Positions 43,108 through 53,108 are shown, counted from the stretch's first letter. The stretch is 64,000 nt of DNA from ECT2AJA-110-A sp035399845 (GCA_035399845.1 DAOPJV010000022.1:23350-87349), one strand, 5' to 3'. Notes: a model not told the origin generated them from the letters alone. Made by a program: numbers and translations.

Positions 43108-43365
43108 TCGAAGTGACGCAATGGCCGCGCCGAGGCCTCGCATCCGCCACGCCCTTGAGGCGACGTGAGTGAGGAGTCTTTCCAAGTCGTGAGAGACAGA
43201 ACAATCGTTGCGACCGCATGCTGAAGGCCTGAAATCTCAAATTCAGAATCTCGGTCCGCAGATCTCGCGCCAGGGTTCTCGTGTTGACAAAGAAGCGGGC
43301 AAAAGGCGTCGCGAGCGGGCGGAACATTACGCAACCCGAGCGGGACCAGCCATGAGCGGGTCATT

Positions 43366-43442
43366 CCGCCCGCCGGCGCTGGCGGAACAGGACATCGCGC
43401 AACAGGAAGCCGCCGCACGACTGCGGCGGCTCGGCGGGGGTT
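43366..43442. repeat. Terminator cassette copy 1
   Basis: About 77 bases similar to 45338-45413: CCGCCCGCCGGCGC, then ACATCGCGCAA, then the hairpin and TCGGCGGGGGTT. It contains the 9-bp hairpin GCCGCCGCA/TGCGGCGGC (43409-43430) with a CGAC loop, 60 bases past the stop of the minus-strand gene. The T-run of copy 2 is degraded here. The whole interval 43108-43489 lies between convergent genes and has no other feature. Confidence 0.65.
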
Positions 43443-43489
43443 CTCGCGGCCTGCAAATAACCACAGGTGCGACTCGCGAGTCAGTCGTG

Positions 43490-45229
43490 TCACTCTTGTC
43501 GTGATTCGGCGTGCGGCGTGTCCTGTACGCGTTTTGCCGCCCGAAAGACCGCCGGATCCGAATCGTCCGCATGCTCCAGGACAATTCGATTGATCCACGC
43601 GTCGCTGTGGTGATCGCCCATTTTTCTCAACAGGTACGCGATCGCGATCCGGACCTCGATCGACGCCTCATTGTCGAACGCGCCGCGAATCGTCTTCTGA
43701 TCGAGGTATTGCGCCAGGTTCCGCAGTTGACTGGCGGCGCCGAGGCGATCGCTCACGTTGTCGCTTGTCGTCAGTGACACAGAGAGGTCGGCGGCGTGAA
43801 CACCGGGGAAGTCGCGAAACTCGTCAGACACCCAACTCCAGTCGTAGGGGCGATTGCCCCGATACGCCCGCCTCGCCCTGCACGCGGCGATCAGCGCCTC
43901 GTCCAGCCCCTCGACGCCGGCCTCCTTCAGGTCTCGGAAGATTGCGCCGGCCACAAACGGACTGGTCGCGTTCGAAAGCAGGAGATCCTTGAGCATCTCC
44001 TGTCCCCGACGTGATTGAACAATCTCGTCCGGCAGTGATTGATATACACCGGTCAATGCGATCAGCGACGCTCTGACCTTCTTCAGGCGCTGGCCGAACT
44101 CCCAGTATCGATAGCCCGACAGACCGCCATAGGCGAACACGAGTGTCAGCCCGACACAGAATGCGACCCTGGTGAGAAACGCCGTCAGGCGCTTACGCCT
44201 CCGAATGATCGCGTCGGGTCCAGGCCCGATCGCAGAATCGCGAGACGCCTCATCCGTCGCCACCCTCCCCGTTGACGCCGACTCGACGGCCGACGCCCTG
44301 CGACGACACAACCACCACACGCCGACGATCCACAGTGCGCCTAAGCCGATGGCGATCGCGTTGTTACCCCGAGGCCCGGCCTCCCACACGTCGCGGCCAC
44401 TCCCCCCGTAGGTCATCGTCCATCCGGAGACCGTCCCGAACGGCTTCAGAAAGGGCTGTCGCTCAACCGCGTCCCTCAGCGCAACAACGTCGTCAAACAA
44501 TCCGGCGCCCAGCGCATCGCCCCAATTGCGATCCAGCCAGCTTTGCAGGGGTTCGCGCCACTCGCCGTCGCACGCGCCATTGATTTTCAGCCGAAGATGA
44601 TCATCAGTCGGATCAGACCATGCGTAGCACGCGGAAAGCGTGTCGAATACGAAGAAACCCGCCTCAGCGTCACAGCTGAAGTAGGGATCCTCCAGGCGAC
44701 GTTGCGCATCCAACGCCGACGGTCCCCATCCGCACCACGGACCGGGATCCCGATCGAGCCGAACGCCCCATCGCTCAGGTACTGCGCCGACTGGCGGAGC
44801 AACGACATTGTCGAAGCCAAGCCCTTCGACATACCAGGAACGCGCGATGACGATGCGCCATCCTGCGCCCGTCTTCTCGCAATTGACTGAATCTCCGATG
44901 CTCCGACCGCCCGGTTGCAGAAGGCGTTCGTAGGGCGCCCAGCCCAGAAGGAGCAGTGCGATCAGCCACGCCGTCCACACACCGACACCAACGAGCCTGC
45001 GCGTTCGAATGGAAAAGCTGTTCCACGCGCTCGGATAGCGCAGACCTACATCGTTGATGTCGGCGCCGCATTCGGGACAGATCGGACCGCTCAAGCCTCG
45101 CACGGCGTAGCCGCAGCCGGCGCAGACGCCATCCTCATCCACAACCCGACGTCGCTGCCACCACGCGAAGAGCGGCGCCACCATCGTTGCGACCGCGAAG
45201 ACGCACACCCACATGAACCAATGATCGCT
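43490..45229 (-). CDS. Zinc-ribbon membrane protein with C-terminal HEAT-like repeats
   Basis: About 579 residues. A TTG at 45229 with GAGGG seven bases ahead is the best start; ATGs at 45277 and 45214 are alternatives. Helix (about 6-24), zinc ribbon CAGCGYAVRGL...CPECGADI (about 35-58), helix (about 80-100), a large exported domain (about 100-300), helix, a second cytoplasmic stretch, a further helix, and a C-terminal alpha-helical region that looks like HEAT repeats (RLGAASQLRNLAQYL, VRIAIAYLLRKMGD). No enzyme motif. A large relative of the small zinc-ribbon proteins. Confidence 0.75.
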   Translation of the reverse strand, partial: SDHWFMWVCVFAVATMVAPLFAWWQRRRVVDEDGVCAGCGYAVRGLSGPICPECGADINDVGLRYPSAWNSFSIRTRRLVGVGVWTAWLIALLLLGWAPYERLLQPGGRSIGDSVNCEKTGAGWRIVIARSWYVEGLGFDNVVAPPVGAVPERWGVRLDRDPGPWCGWGPSALDAQRRLEDPYFSCDAEAGFFVFDTLSACYAWSDPTDDHLRLKINGACDGEWREPLQSWLDRNWGDALGAGLFDDVVALRDAVERQPFLKPFGTVSGWTMTYGGSGRDVWEAGPRGNNAIAIGLGALWIVGVWWLCRRRASAVESASTGRVATDEASRDSAIGPGPDAIIRRRKRLTAFLTRVAFCVGLTLVFAYGGLSGYRYWEFGQRLKKVRASLIALTGVYQSLPDEIVQSRRGQEMLKDLLLSNATSPFVAGAIFRDLKEAGVEGLDEALIAACRARRAYRGNRPYDWSWVSDEFRDFPGVHAADLSVSLTTSDNVSDRLGAASQLRNLAQYLDQKTIRGAFDNEASIEVRIAIAYLLRKMGDHHSDAWINRIVLEHADDSDPAVFRAAKRVQDTPHAESRQE

Positions 45230-45337
45230 CAAGATTCGGCCCTCACGAAAGCGAGGCGTGACGCATCCGCCTCGCAATGGCCAAGAATACAGCGCATCAG
45301 CGCCACGGCCCAGCCGGCCGGACGTGGACAGCGCGCT

Positions 45338-45413
45338 CCGCCCGCCGGCGCCGGCGGAATACGATGTCGCGCAAAGAAAAACCGCCGCATGACTGCGGCG
45401 GCTCGGTGGGGTT
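45338..45413. repeat. Terminator cassette copy 2
   Basis: Similar to 43366-43442 over its length, including a GC-rich palindrome (GCCGGCGCCGGC) and the terminator hairpin described next. Confidence 0.65.
45373..45401 (-). terminator. Intrinsic terminator of the 1615-residue gene
   Basis: On the minus strand CCGCCGCA (from 45401) and TGCGGCGG enclose a GTCA loop in a perfect 8-bp stem, followed at once by TTTTTCTTT (45381 down to 45373). It lies 77 bases past the stop at 45479. Confidence 0.85.
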
Positions 45414-45478
45414 ACTCGTTGGTGGGAGGCTGGATCAACCTCGGAGCGGGCATCGCCGCGCGAACGACCGGTTGATCG

Positions 45479-48400
45479 CTACGGGCACGGGCATTCGACC
45501 TCGACGGAGATATACCCACGTGACGCCTCATCGAACGACGCCGCCTGGATCAGGTAGGTCTGGCCGATCGACAAACCGCTGACGCAGACTTCGCTCAGGC
45601 GTTCGCCGCAGGGCAGGCCGGCGTCTTCGCTGCAGCCGATCTCGTCGCCCGGCGCCGGCGGGCAGCTCGCGCTGTCGTACACGGCGAGGATTGTGTCCGT
45701 CGCCGGCGCCAGCGAGCCACACGTTCGCACGCGGGCCGTCGTGTCCGTCGCCGTAAACTCGAACCAGAGCGTGCCGACGCCCTGGCCGGCGCCACCGGCG
45801 CGGCAGCTGAAGGCGGGATCGTCGATTGCCGTCGTCGCGAGCGTGTTGTCGACGAGCACACGGGCGCCGCAGGATATCGCCATGGCCGAAGCGCAGGCGT
45901 CGTTCGCGAGGGCCGGACACGGCGTCAGCCCCAGGGCCAGCGGAATGAACGCCTGGAAGTCGTCGCCGTTAATGACGCCATCGTCATTCACATCGACCAC
46001 ACAGAAAGCCGGCGTGCCGGACAGCGGCGGATTGAGCACGGCCGCCGACATCAGGGCGATGTCGTTGACATCCACCATGCCGTTTCCGTTCACGTCGCCC
46101 TTGCAGCACTCGATGACCGGCGGTGGCGGACACGGGCTCGACGCGCACAGAACGCCGTCTCCCTTGTATTCGCCACCCGCGTCGATGCACTCGTTTTCCC
46201 GCATCTCGACGCACGAGCTGTCGGGATAGCAGCAGGCGCCCCGCGGACACGGACACGTCAGCGACACGTTCAGGACGCCGCGAGACGCGTTGTCATACGA
46301 CGCGATCTGAATCGTGTACTGATTGCCCGGGACCAGGCCGTCAACGCACAGCTGCGCCAGTCGGCCGCAGGCGCCGCCTGTGTCCTCGACGCAGGCGATC
46401 TCGGCGCCCGAGTCGCTCGGACATGTGCCTTCGTACACCGCCATGAGCGTGTCGTTCACAGGCGCCATGGAGCCGCACGTGCTGATCAGCGCATCCGTCT
46501 CCGTCGCGATGAACGTGTACCAGACAGTCCCCACACCCTGGCCGGGACCGTTGAAGCGGCAGCTGAACGCAGGCTCATTGGCCGTCGTCGTTGCGAAGGT
46601 GTTGTTCACGGCCACCTGCGTGTTGCAGGACAGCATGATCGCATTCGCGCATTCATCGTTGACCGGCGGTGGCGGCGGCGGCGGACACGGCGACATCATG
46701 CAGCTCGTACCGTTGCCGAAGTAGGCGCCCGCCGACATGATGCACTGCGCCTGCGTCAGATCGACACACGACGCGTCGGGGTAACAACAGGCGCCCACGG
46801 GATCACCGTGGCCTCCGCAGACGGCGCCGCTGAGCAGCCGTTCGACGAAAACGCCGATGTCGGCGCCGTCGATCGCCATGTCTTCATTCGTATCCGCCGG
46901 GCAGAACGCCGGATCCATCGTCGCGGGCGGATTGAGCAGCGCCGCGACAAATGCGGACACATCGTCAATCGTGATCGTCGCGTCCATGTTGACATCGCCG
47001 AGGCAGCAGGCCGCGCCGGGCGTACACTCGACGAGAAGTTCACCCGCGCCCGTCGCGCCATTGGCGCCACCGATGCGAATGAGGAACGTGTCGCCGACGG
47101 AAACGTCGATGAAGACCTCGGCGGGACCGTCCGGCGAGCAGCCATCATCATCACACGCGATCGGGCCTGTGAGCGGCGGGCAGTCCAGGCCCGCATAGAC
47201 CGCGATGGCCGCGTCGTAGAGCGTGTTGTCGCACAGGCTCACGCGAAGCTGGCCGTCGCAGCTCGCCGTGTAGGCGTACCAGATGTCAAAGCCGAGCTCC
47301 GTGCAGGCGCCGCCCGGCGAGTCCATCGGTCCGTCGTCGCTCGCGTCCGTCGTATCGAACGGATAGACGCCGTCACTGATCGCGATGGCGCCGTCGCAGC
47401 TGTCATTCTCAAGAATCGGGCATGTTGCCGAAGAACACAGTTCGCCAGGGGTGAAGTCGCCGCCCATCATCACGCAGTCGGCTTCCGTCATGACGACGCA
47501 GTCGCCGGGGTTCAGGCAGCAGGCGCCGCTTCCGGCCGGGATGCAGCCAACAATGAGCCGGCCCGCGCCGACACTGTCGCCGACACCACCGATGCGGATC
47601 AGGTAGCAGTTACCGCTGAGGACCGGCGCCCGGACGATATTCTGATCGCCGTCCGGTCCACATCCGGAATCCATCGTCCCGGACACGCACGCAATCTGAT
47701 CGGCGGCGTCATTCGGACAGACGCAGGTGTCATAGACAGCGACTGTCGCGTCGTAGTTCGTTTCGAAGCACGGCGTCAGGACCAGTTCACCATCGCAGTC
47801 GGCCGTGTAGCGGAACCAGACATCGCGATCGACGGGCAGGCAGCCCAGAACGGCCGGTCCATCCGTCGTGGCGCGGAGCGTCGAGAACTCATGGACGCCG
47901 TTGGTGATCTCGATGGCGTCATCACAACTGTCGTTGACAGGTCCCTCGCAGACCACCTGGCTGCACGGACGGCCGAGCGTGAACTCGTCGCCGGGCTCCT
48001 GGCAGTCGGCCTCCAGGCGAAGCTCGCAGCCTGTCACGGCGTCGCAGCACGCGCCCTGACCGGCCGGCACACAGGCGACGGACAGCGTCCCCGTGCCCAT
48101 GGCGCCGGCGACACCGCCAACGCGGATCAGAACACACTGACCGGCGACGACATCAACAGACACCTCGGACGGACCACCCGTCGTACCGCAGCCATCGTCA
48201 TCGCAGCCGAGCAGGGTACCGAGCGGCGCACAGGACGGGCCATTGGCGCAGTCGTCGTCGTAAACGGCGACGGCCGAGTCGAAGGCCGTCGCATCGCAGG
48301 TGCGGACGATCAGCGTTCCATCGCACTGGGCCGTATGTCGGAACCAGAGATCATTGTCGATGTCGGCGCAACCGCCGCCCGGCTGGGGCTGCATGCTGGT

Positions 48401-50326
48401 CGTGGCGACCATGTTGTCGAAGAGGTAAACCCCCTCGGAAATGCTGACGGCCGTGGCGCACTCATCGTTGTCCGGCATGGCGCAGGTAAGGGGCGAACAG
48501 GGCTCACCAATCGTGAAGTCGCCGCCGATCATCACGCACTCGGATTCCGTCCTCAGCTCGCAGATACCGAGCGGATCGCAACAGGCGCCGAGCTGCGCCG
48601 GAACACAGCCGACGACGAGAATACCCTCACCCTCGGCCATCTGGGCGCCGCCGACGCGGATCAGGTAGCACTCGCCCGTCTGGGCGGCGAACGTCACGCT
48701 CGCTTTTTCCCCCATCGGGCCGCACTTGTCATCCGAGCAGGCGAGCAGCGGTCCCATGTTGGAATCGCAGAAGCAGCCCTCATAAACGTTCATTGCGGAG
48801 TCGAAATCCGTGCCGAAGCACGTCGTGGCCGTGACGTCGCCGTCACAGGAGGCGATGTAGCGGAACCAGACATCCTGGTTGACGTCCGTGCACGAACCGC
48901 CGGGCGAATCCATCGGCCCGTCAGTCGTCGTGTTGATCGTCGAGAACGGGTAGATGCCATCGCTCGTGATGACCTGGGCGTCCACGCAGTCGTCGTTTGG
49001 CGCGGGGCAGCCCGTCGTCATGCAGTCGCCCGCATACCACTCGCCGGCAAGCAGCGAGCACTCCGTCGGCGACAGGTCCTGGCAGGTTCGATTCGGCAGA
49101 CAGCAGGCGCCGAGATCCGTGGTGCCGCAGGGCGGATCGAGTGTCGCACAGGTTCCGTTGATCGTGAATCGGTTGCCGAAAGGAATACAGTCTTCCAGCA
49201 GGATGTTGTCGGAACAGATCCCCGTCATGTCGTTGCAGCAGGCGCCGACGATCTGCGGGCAGATAAAGGTCGAACAGGTTTCATTGGGGAACGGAATCGT
49301 GAACGGATTCAGCGCGAGGCACTCCGACTCCGTGAGGCTCTCGAAGCACATGCCGGTCAGCACGTCGCAGCAGACGAGGTCGCTGGGCGGTGTGTCGACG
49401 CCATACAGGCTGAAGGAAACGTCGCGATGGGTTCCCGCCAGCGGCGCGTCGGGACAGTTGACGTTCTGAAAATTGCCGTTGATGGGCGTCCAGAAGTCGG
49501 TGCCGATCGCCGGGAATCCGATGTGGGCGTCAAACGTCGCGCCGGTCGACACGACATCCGAGGGAATCCACTGCGACTGCGGGGGCGCCTTGTATCGCGG
49601 GACGACCGACAGCCAGTAGCGCCGGTTCTTCTGAAGTTCGATATCGACGGGAATGTCCACAACGTAGCGAGCGTTGCAGGAATCGCTCACTTCCGTTTCG
49701 ACAATCAGATTGACCGGGACCTCGACCACGGCAACGGGGTTGCCGAGGAACTGTATCGGCCCGACGGGATTCGTCGGATCGATGTCGGGCTGACCATTGG
49801 GAATATCGAGCAGCGAGTTCTCATAGACGATGACGTAAACGCCCTGCGTCCACTGGCCGGACGGTGTCGGACTCGGATCGGCGCCGAGATTGAAGAACGC
49901 AAACGCCGCGCGAACCGTCGTGACGCGCACGTTCAGCTGCGGCGCGACGAAATCCTCGATCATGAAGTCGTCGGCGACAGTCGCAACGAACTGCCAGGGG
50001 CTGACAGCGCCGTCCCGGGCAAGACTGAACTGCGACGCCGTGTCGGCGACATCCTCGAGCGCCATGCCGTTGTCGTACACCAGCGCGCCTGTCGGCGTCG
50101 GCAGGCCACGAGGTCCCGCGGCGCTCTGCGCGGGCGGTGTGCGCCACACATCCGCCAGTGACGCCGCGTCCTGTGACGGACGCTGGGCGCCAATGCGCGT
50201 GTCGTTCGTCGGACCGATGGGTCCGTCGTCCGCAAGGACCCGCGACATCGCAAACGGCGCCATCGCTGTCGCGGCGGCGCACCCCAGAGCGATGATGATC
50301 CGTGCATGATTGCCACGTCGCTTCAT
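45479..50326 (-). CDS. Giant modular secreted Cys-rich protein with two dockerin-like modules
   Basis: 1615 residues with a signal peptide (about 1-32) and GAGGAG before the ATG. An N-terminal beta-rich domain (about 60-310) is followed by GACC-type Cys modules. Six copies follow of a unit of about 130-150 residues that begins ND(D/E/S/A)C, contains DxWFRYTAxCDG, a DDDGCG-like acidic patch and LIRVGG, and ends in a GACC motif. Two EF-hand pairs (GDVNMDATITIDD/ADTNEDMAIDGAD and GDVNGNGMVDVND/VDVNDDGVINGDD) lie between later units. It ends in an intrinsic terminator. A surface or adhesive role is likely; the binding target is unknown. Confidence 0.9.
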   Translation of the reverse strand: MKRRGNHARIIIALGCAAATAMAPFAMSRVLADDGPIGPTNDTRIGAQRPSQDAASLADVWRTPPAQSAAGPRGLPTPTGALVYDNGMALEDVADTASQFSLARDGAVSPWQFVATVADDFMIEDFVAPQLNVRVTTVRAAFAFFNLGADPSPTPSGQWTQGVYVIVYENSLLDIPNGQPDIDPTNPVGPIQFLGNPVAVVEVPVNLIVETEVSDSCNARYVVDIPVDIELQKNRRYWLSVVPRYKAPPQSQWIPSDVVSTGATFDAHIGFPAIGTDFWTPINGNFQNVNCPDAPLAGTHRDVSFSLYGVDTPPSDLVCCDVLTGMCFESLTESECLALNPFTIPFPNETCSTFICPQIVGACCNDMTGICSDNILLEDCIPFGNRFTINGTCATLDPPCGTTDLGACCLPNRTCQDLSPTECSLLAGEWYAGDCMTTGCPAPNDDCVDAQVITSDGIYPFSTINTTTDGPMDSPGGSCTDVNQDVWFRYIASCDGDVTATTCFGTDFDSAMNVYEGCFCDSNMGPLLACSDDKCGPMGEKASVTFAAQTGECYLIRVGGAQMAEGEGILVVGCVPAQLGACCDPLGICELRTESECVMIGGDFTIGEPCSPLTCAMPDNDECATAVSISEGVYLFDNMVATTSMQPQPGGGCADIDNDLWFRHTAQCDGTLIVRTCDATAFDSAVAVYDDDCANGPSCAPLGTLLGCDDDGCGTTGGPSEVSVDVVAGQCVLIRVGGVAGAMGTGTLSVACVPAGQGACCDAVTGCELRLEADCQEPGDEFTLGRPCSQVVCEGPVNDSCDDAIEITNGVHEFSTLRATTDGPAVLGCLPVDRDVWFRYTADCDGELVLTPCFETNYDATVAVYDTCVCPNDAADQIACVSGTMDSGCGPDGDQNIVRAPVLSGNCYLIRIGGVGDSVGAGRLIVGCIPAGSGACCLNPGDCVVMTEADCVMMGGDFTPGELCSSATCPILENDSCDGAIAISDGVYPFDTTDASDDGPMDSPGGACTELGFDIWYAYTASCDGQLRVSLCDNTLYDAAIAVYAGLDCPPLTGPIACDDDGCSPDGPAEVFIDVSVGDTFLIRIGGANGATGAGELLVECTPGAACCLGDVNMDATITIDDVSAFVAALLNPPATMDPAFCPADTNEDMAIDGADIGVFVERLLSGAVCGGHGDPVGACCYPDASCVDLTQAQCIMSAGAYFGNGTSCMMSPCPPPPPPPVNDECANAIMLSCNTQVAVNNTFATTTANEPAFSCRFNGPGQGVGTVWYTFIATETDALISTCGSMAPVNDTLMAVYEGTCPSDSGAEIACVEDTGGACGRLAQLCVDGLVPGNQYTIQIASYDNASRGVLNVSLTCPCPRGACCYPDSSCVEMRENECIDAGGEYKGDGVLCASSPCPPPPVIECCKGDVNGNGMVDVNDIALMSAAVLNPPLSGTPAFCVVDVNDDGVINGDDFQAFIPLALGLTPCPALANDACASAMAISCGARVLVDNTLATTAIDDPAFSCRAGGAGQGVGTLWFEFTATDTTARVRTCGSLAPATDTILAVYDSASCPPAPGDEIGCSEDAGLPCGERLSEVCVSGLSIGQTYLIQAASFDEASRGYISVEVECPCP

Positions 50327-50994
50327 CGAGCCTGCTCCTCAAAGTTAGTGAATACTGGCATGCGCGCTGGCGCCCCAAAGCGACGGACACCGACGTCATT
50401 CCGACCGGCTCGCCGCAATGTCACTTCAACACGTATAGAGGCGGGGTCCATATCGAAACCGCCGACTCGCGCCGACGAATTCGCTGTTGCTTCCTCCGTC
50501 ACTCTCCGTCTCTTTCATTTGCGATTTTCCCGCACGCTTCGTCGCGCATCGCGCGCCGACGAAGGCCGTTCGGCGAAAATCACCCCCACGTCGCTCCCCG
50601 TACGACTGCGCCGGTCATCTCCCCCCTGTTTCCAGGGCGTAGTTGACGGTTCATTGGCGTTCCGAGGGCCGCTGGCGGCCGCCCGTGAACGAAGGGATGC
50701 AATCTCCGAGTATAACCTTGCGGCTTTTTCAATAATAGGCCGCCGACGCCCGGCAGGGGAACCGTCCCGATAAAAAGAAATCGCGAATCCAGACCGCCCC
50801 GCGGGCGTTGTGGCGATGTGCACGCGATCTTCGGACGCCCATCGCCGCCCCATCGATCGGACGCGGCAATCGGCCCGTGACGAGCCTCACGCCGCAGTCG
50901 AATTCCGGCGTGGCTGACGCCGCGTCGATTTTCTGATTTGGACAGGCGCCCCGGGTCTGGCCCGCGCCCCGGGTTATCGGATGAGCGTCGATCG
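50327..50994. other. Long intergenic region
   Basis: 668 bases between the giant gene's start and the end of the DUF3299-like gene, both leftward. It holds the giant gene's promoter, not identified with confidence, and an A/T-richer patch around 50710-50780. Open frames here lack protein-like composition. No repeat of the 27-30 kb type was seen. Confidence 0.5.
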
Positions 50995-51870
50995 TTACGG
51001 CGTCTCGCCGGGCGGCAGGACGTGATCAGGCGTCATGCGGAAGACACTGACGGCAAAATCGTCGACGAGCTTCTCGCCGACATCGAGTACGCCGAGCACC
51101 GTGATCGGTTTGTGCAGCGTCGCTTCAAACGTCCGCCCCGCCGGGGCCTTTACTTCGATCCAGTCCGCCAGCGTGATCGGGGCGCCATAGCAGCATGCGG
51201 CCTGATTTCGCATCAGCATGAAGCTCCTGACGCGGTTGTTCTCGTCGAGTTCGAGTGGCTGCATGTACCCGAGGATGGCAATCTTCTTATTGTTCCACGC
51301 GAGAACGTTGGCGGGAATCTTCGGTCCGGCGCTCCCGACTCCGTGGCCGGACCAGTTACGCTGGTACTTCCAGTCGCCGATGTCCTCAAAACTCGCGGGG
51401 GTATAGGCCCTGAATTCGTCGCGCTCAATCGTCGGCCGCGGCAGCGCCTGCTGCATACCGAACAGCAGATCGATCTTGTCCTGCGTCAGTGGCGCCTGCG
51501 CGATCGGACCTGTCGACAACGCCGGCTGCGCCGCGATCTCGTCGTTCTCGAGATCTTCCCACTCGTCGTCATCGAGCCCTCCGAAGTCGTCCGTCGACGA
51601 CGCCGCGGACGCTTCCTCCGCGTCGCTCGCACCGTTCTCGAGACGGGGCTCGTTGATCGGGGCGCCGCGCACCTCGACGTTGGCGGGCGTGTCATCTCGC
51701 GTTGTCTCGCTGCGCGCGGATCCGAAGAGCCAGTACAACACGCCGGCGAAGACGAGGGTATCAACAATGAGAAACGGGACGATCCACCTGGGCGCCGGAC
51801 GTCGGCCTGACCGCGTCTCGGACGGCGCCGATGGCGCATTGAAGGATGAGGGCGCGTCGTCGTTTGGCAT
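50995..51870 (-). CDS. Membrane-anchored DUF3299-like protein
   Basis: 291 residues. One N-terminal membrane helix (about 30-48) and an acidic linker (DDDEWEDLENDE). The C-terminal domain (about 165-285) has IPANVLAWNNKKIAILGYMQPL, FMLMRNQAACCYG and TVLGVLDVGEKLVDDFAVSVFRM, which I recognise as DUF3299-like. The two adjacent Cys in ACCYG could bind metal. It starts 18 bases after the epimerase gene, so the two are co-transcribed. Confidence 0.8.
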   Translation of the reverse strand: MPNDDAPSSFNAPSAPSETRSGRRPAPRWIVPFLIVDTLVFAGVLYWLFGSARSETTRDDTPANVEVRGAPINEPRLENGASDAEEASAASSTDDFGGLDDDEWEDLENDEIAAQPALSTGPIAQAPLTQDKIDLLFGMQQALPRPTIERDEFRAYTPASFEDIGDWKYQRNWSGHGVGSAGPKIPANVLAWNNKKIAILGYMQPLELDENNRVRSFMLMRNQAACCYGAPITLADWIEVKAPAGRTFEATLHKPITVLGVLDVGEKLVDDFAVSVFRMTPDHVLPPGETP

Positions 51871-51888
51871 CCGATTGAATTAACTCAC

Positions 51889-52926
51889 TCAGCCGGCCAT
51901 GGCGGGTTCGCGCATCTTCGGCGCCGGCGTCGGACGCCCCTCGAACCAGTCGATGGTCATGGGGACGCCCTCTTCGTAGGACACGGTCGACTCCCAGCCG
52001 AGCTCTTCCCGCGCTTTCTTCGCCGTGAAGTACGTGTCCCGGCCCATGAGCCAGACGGCGTAACGCGTGACCATCGGCGGCTTCTTCCATTTGAACGTGT
52101 GGCCGAGGATCTCAAGGAAGAAGGCGACTTTATAGACGATCCCGAACGGAACATTCTTCGTGACCGGCGGCGCCCTGAGCGCGTCGGACAGGAGCTTGAA
52201 ATACTGGCGCTGCGTGATGTCGCCGTCATTACAGCAGTTGTAGGCCTCGCCGACGGCGTTCGGACTGTCGGCCGCGAGAATGCAGGCCTCCGCCACGTTG
52301 CCGGCATAGACGACGCTCAGCGTGTTGTCACCCGAGCCGAGCAGCTTCGCCTTGCGCCTGCGAATGAGATTCGCGAGCCGCTTGATCGTCGCGCGATCGC
52401 GGGGACCGTAGAGCCAGCTGGGGCGAATCACACTGAACTTGACCTTGCAGCCATTCTTGTGGCGCCGCCAGAGTTCGTTTTCGACTTCGACCTTCGCGCG
52501 CGTGTAGTACGACCACTTGTGGACGTTGACACCCAGCGGCTGCGTTTCGTCGATCGTCAGCCCCTTCTCATTGCGATGACCATAGACGCTGATCGAACTG
52601 ACATGAATGAACCGGGGAACGCCCGCCTTCTCGGCCGCGTCGAAAAGGTTGTAGGAGCCTTCGATCGTGATCTTTCGGAAGTCGCTCCACGGTCCCCAGT
52701 CGCCGACGCGCGCCGCGGCGTGATAGATGCACTGCACGCCCTCGCAGGCGCGCACGACAGACGCCGCGTCCGTCAGGTCACCTTCGACCAGCTCGACGCC
52801 CTGCGTCTTCAGCCAGGAAGTATCCGCCCCTTTGCGCACCAGGCAGCGGACCGCTCGGCCCCGCAGACGCAACTGCTCGACGATGTGGCTTCCGAGAAGA
52901 CCCGTCGCTCCCGTCACTAGATTCAT
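51889..52926 (-). CDS. NAD(P)-dependent sugar epimerase / 3-beta-HSD-like dehydrogenase
   Basis: 345 residues from the ATG at 52926; the upstream extension is not protein-like. It is an extended short-chain dehydrogenase. The nucleotide site is VTGATGLLGSHIVEQLRLRG (about 4-23), with HAAARVGDWG, SSISVYGH, and the catalytic pair in SYYTRAKVEVE (Tyr and Lys). The C-terminal half resembles the HpnA/3-beta-hydroxysteroid dehydrogenase type (MTIDWF end). Substrate could be a nucleotide sugar, steroid or hopanoid precursor. Confidence 0.9.
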   Translation of the reverse strand: MNLVTGATGLLGSHIVEQLRLRGRAVRCLVRKGADTSWLKTQGVELVEGDLTDAASVVRACEGVQCIYHAAARVGDWGPWSDFRKITIEGSYNLFDAAEKAGVPRFIHVSSISVYGHRNEKGLTIDETQPLGVNVHKWSYYTRAKVEVENELWRRHKNGCKVKFSVIRPSWLYGPRDRATIKRLANLIRRRKAKLLGSGDNTLSVVYAGNVAEACILAADSPNAVGEAYNCCNDGDITQRQYFKLLSDALRAPPVTKNVPFGIVYKVAFFLEILGHTFKWKKPPMVTRYAVWLMGRDTYFTAKKAREELGWESTVSYEEGVPMTIDWFEGRPTPAPKMREPAMAG

Positions 52927-53108
52927 AGACACCTGTCTCCCATTGGCGCCGGTCCATCCACCGGCCGAGCTTGCCGCGAGCCCCGTGAAAGCTAGAAGCC
53001 ACAACACGAAGCGTCAAGCGCAAGGCCCGCCAGAGGGCGATGCGCGGCCCCGAGGGGAGGTTTCGCCGCGGCCTGCGAACAAGCTCGACATCGCACGTCG
53101 GGCCGAGG

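Noticed and set aside
46808..50161. 1117-codon plus-strand frame opposite the giant secreted protein
   Set aside because: Mirror of the repeat units on the other strand; the minus-strand protein has a signal peptide, repeats, EF-hands and a terminator.
50302..50853. Several frames of 110-155 codons in the long intergenic region
   Set aside because: They overlap one another on both strands, are Arg/Ser-rich and lack start signals.
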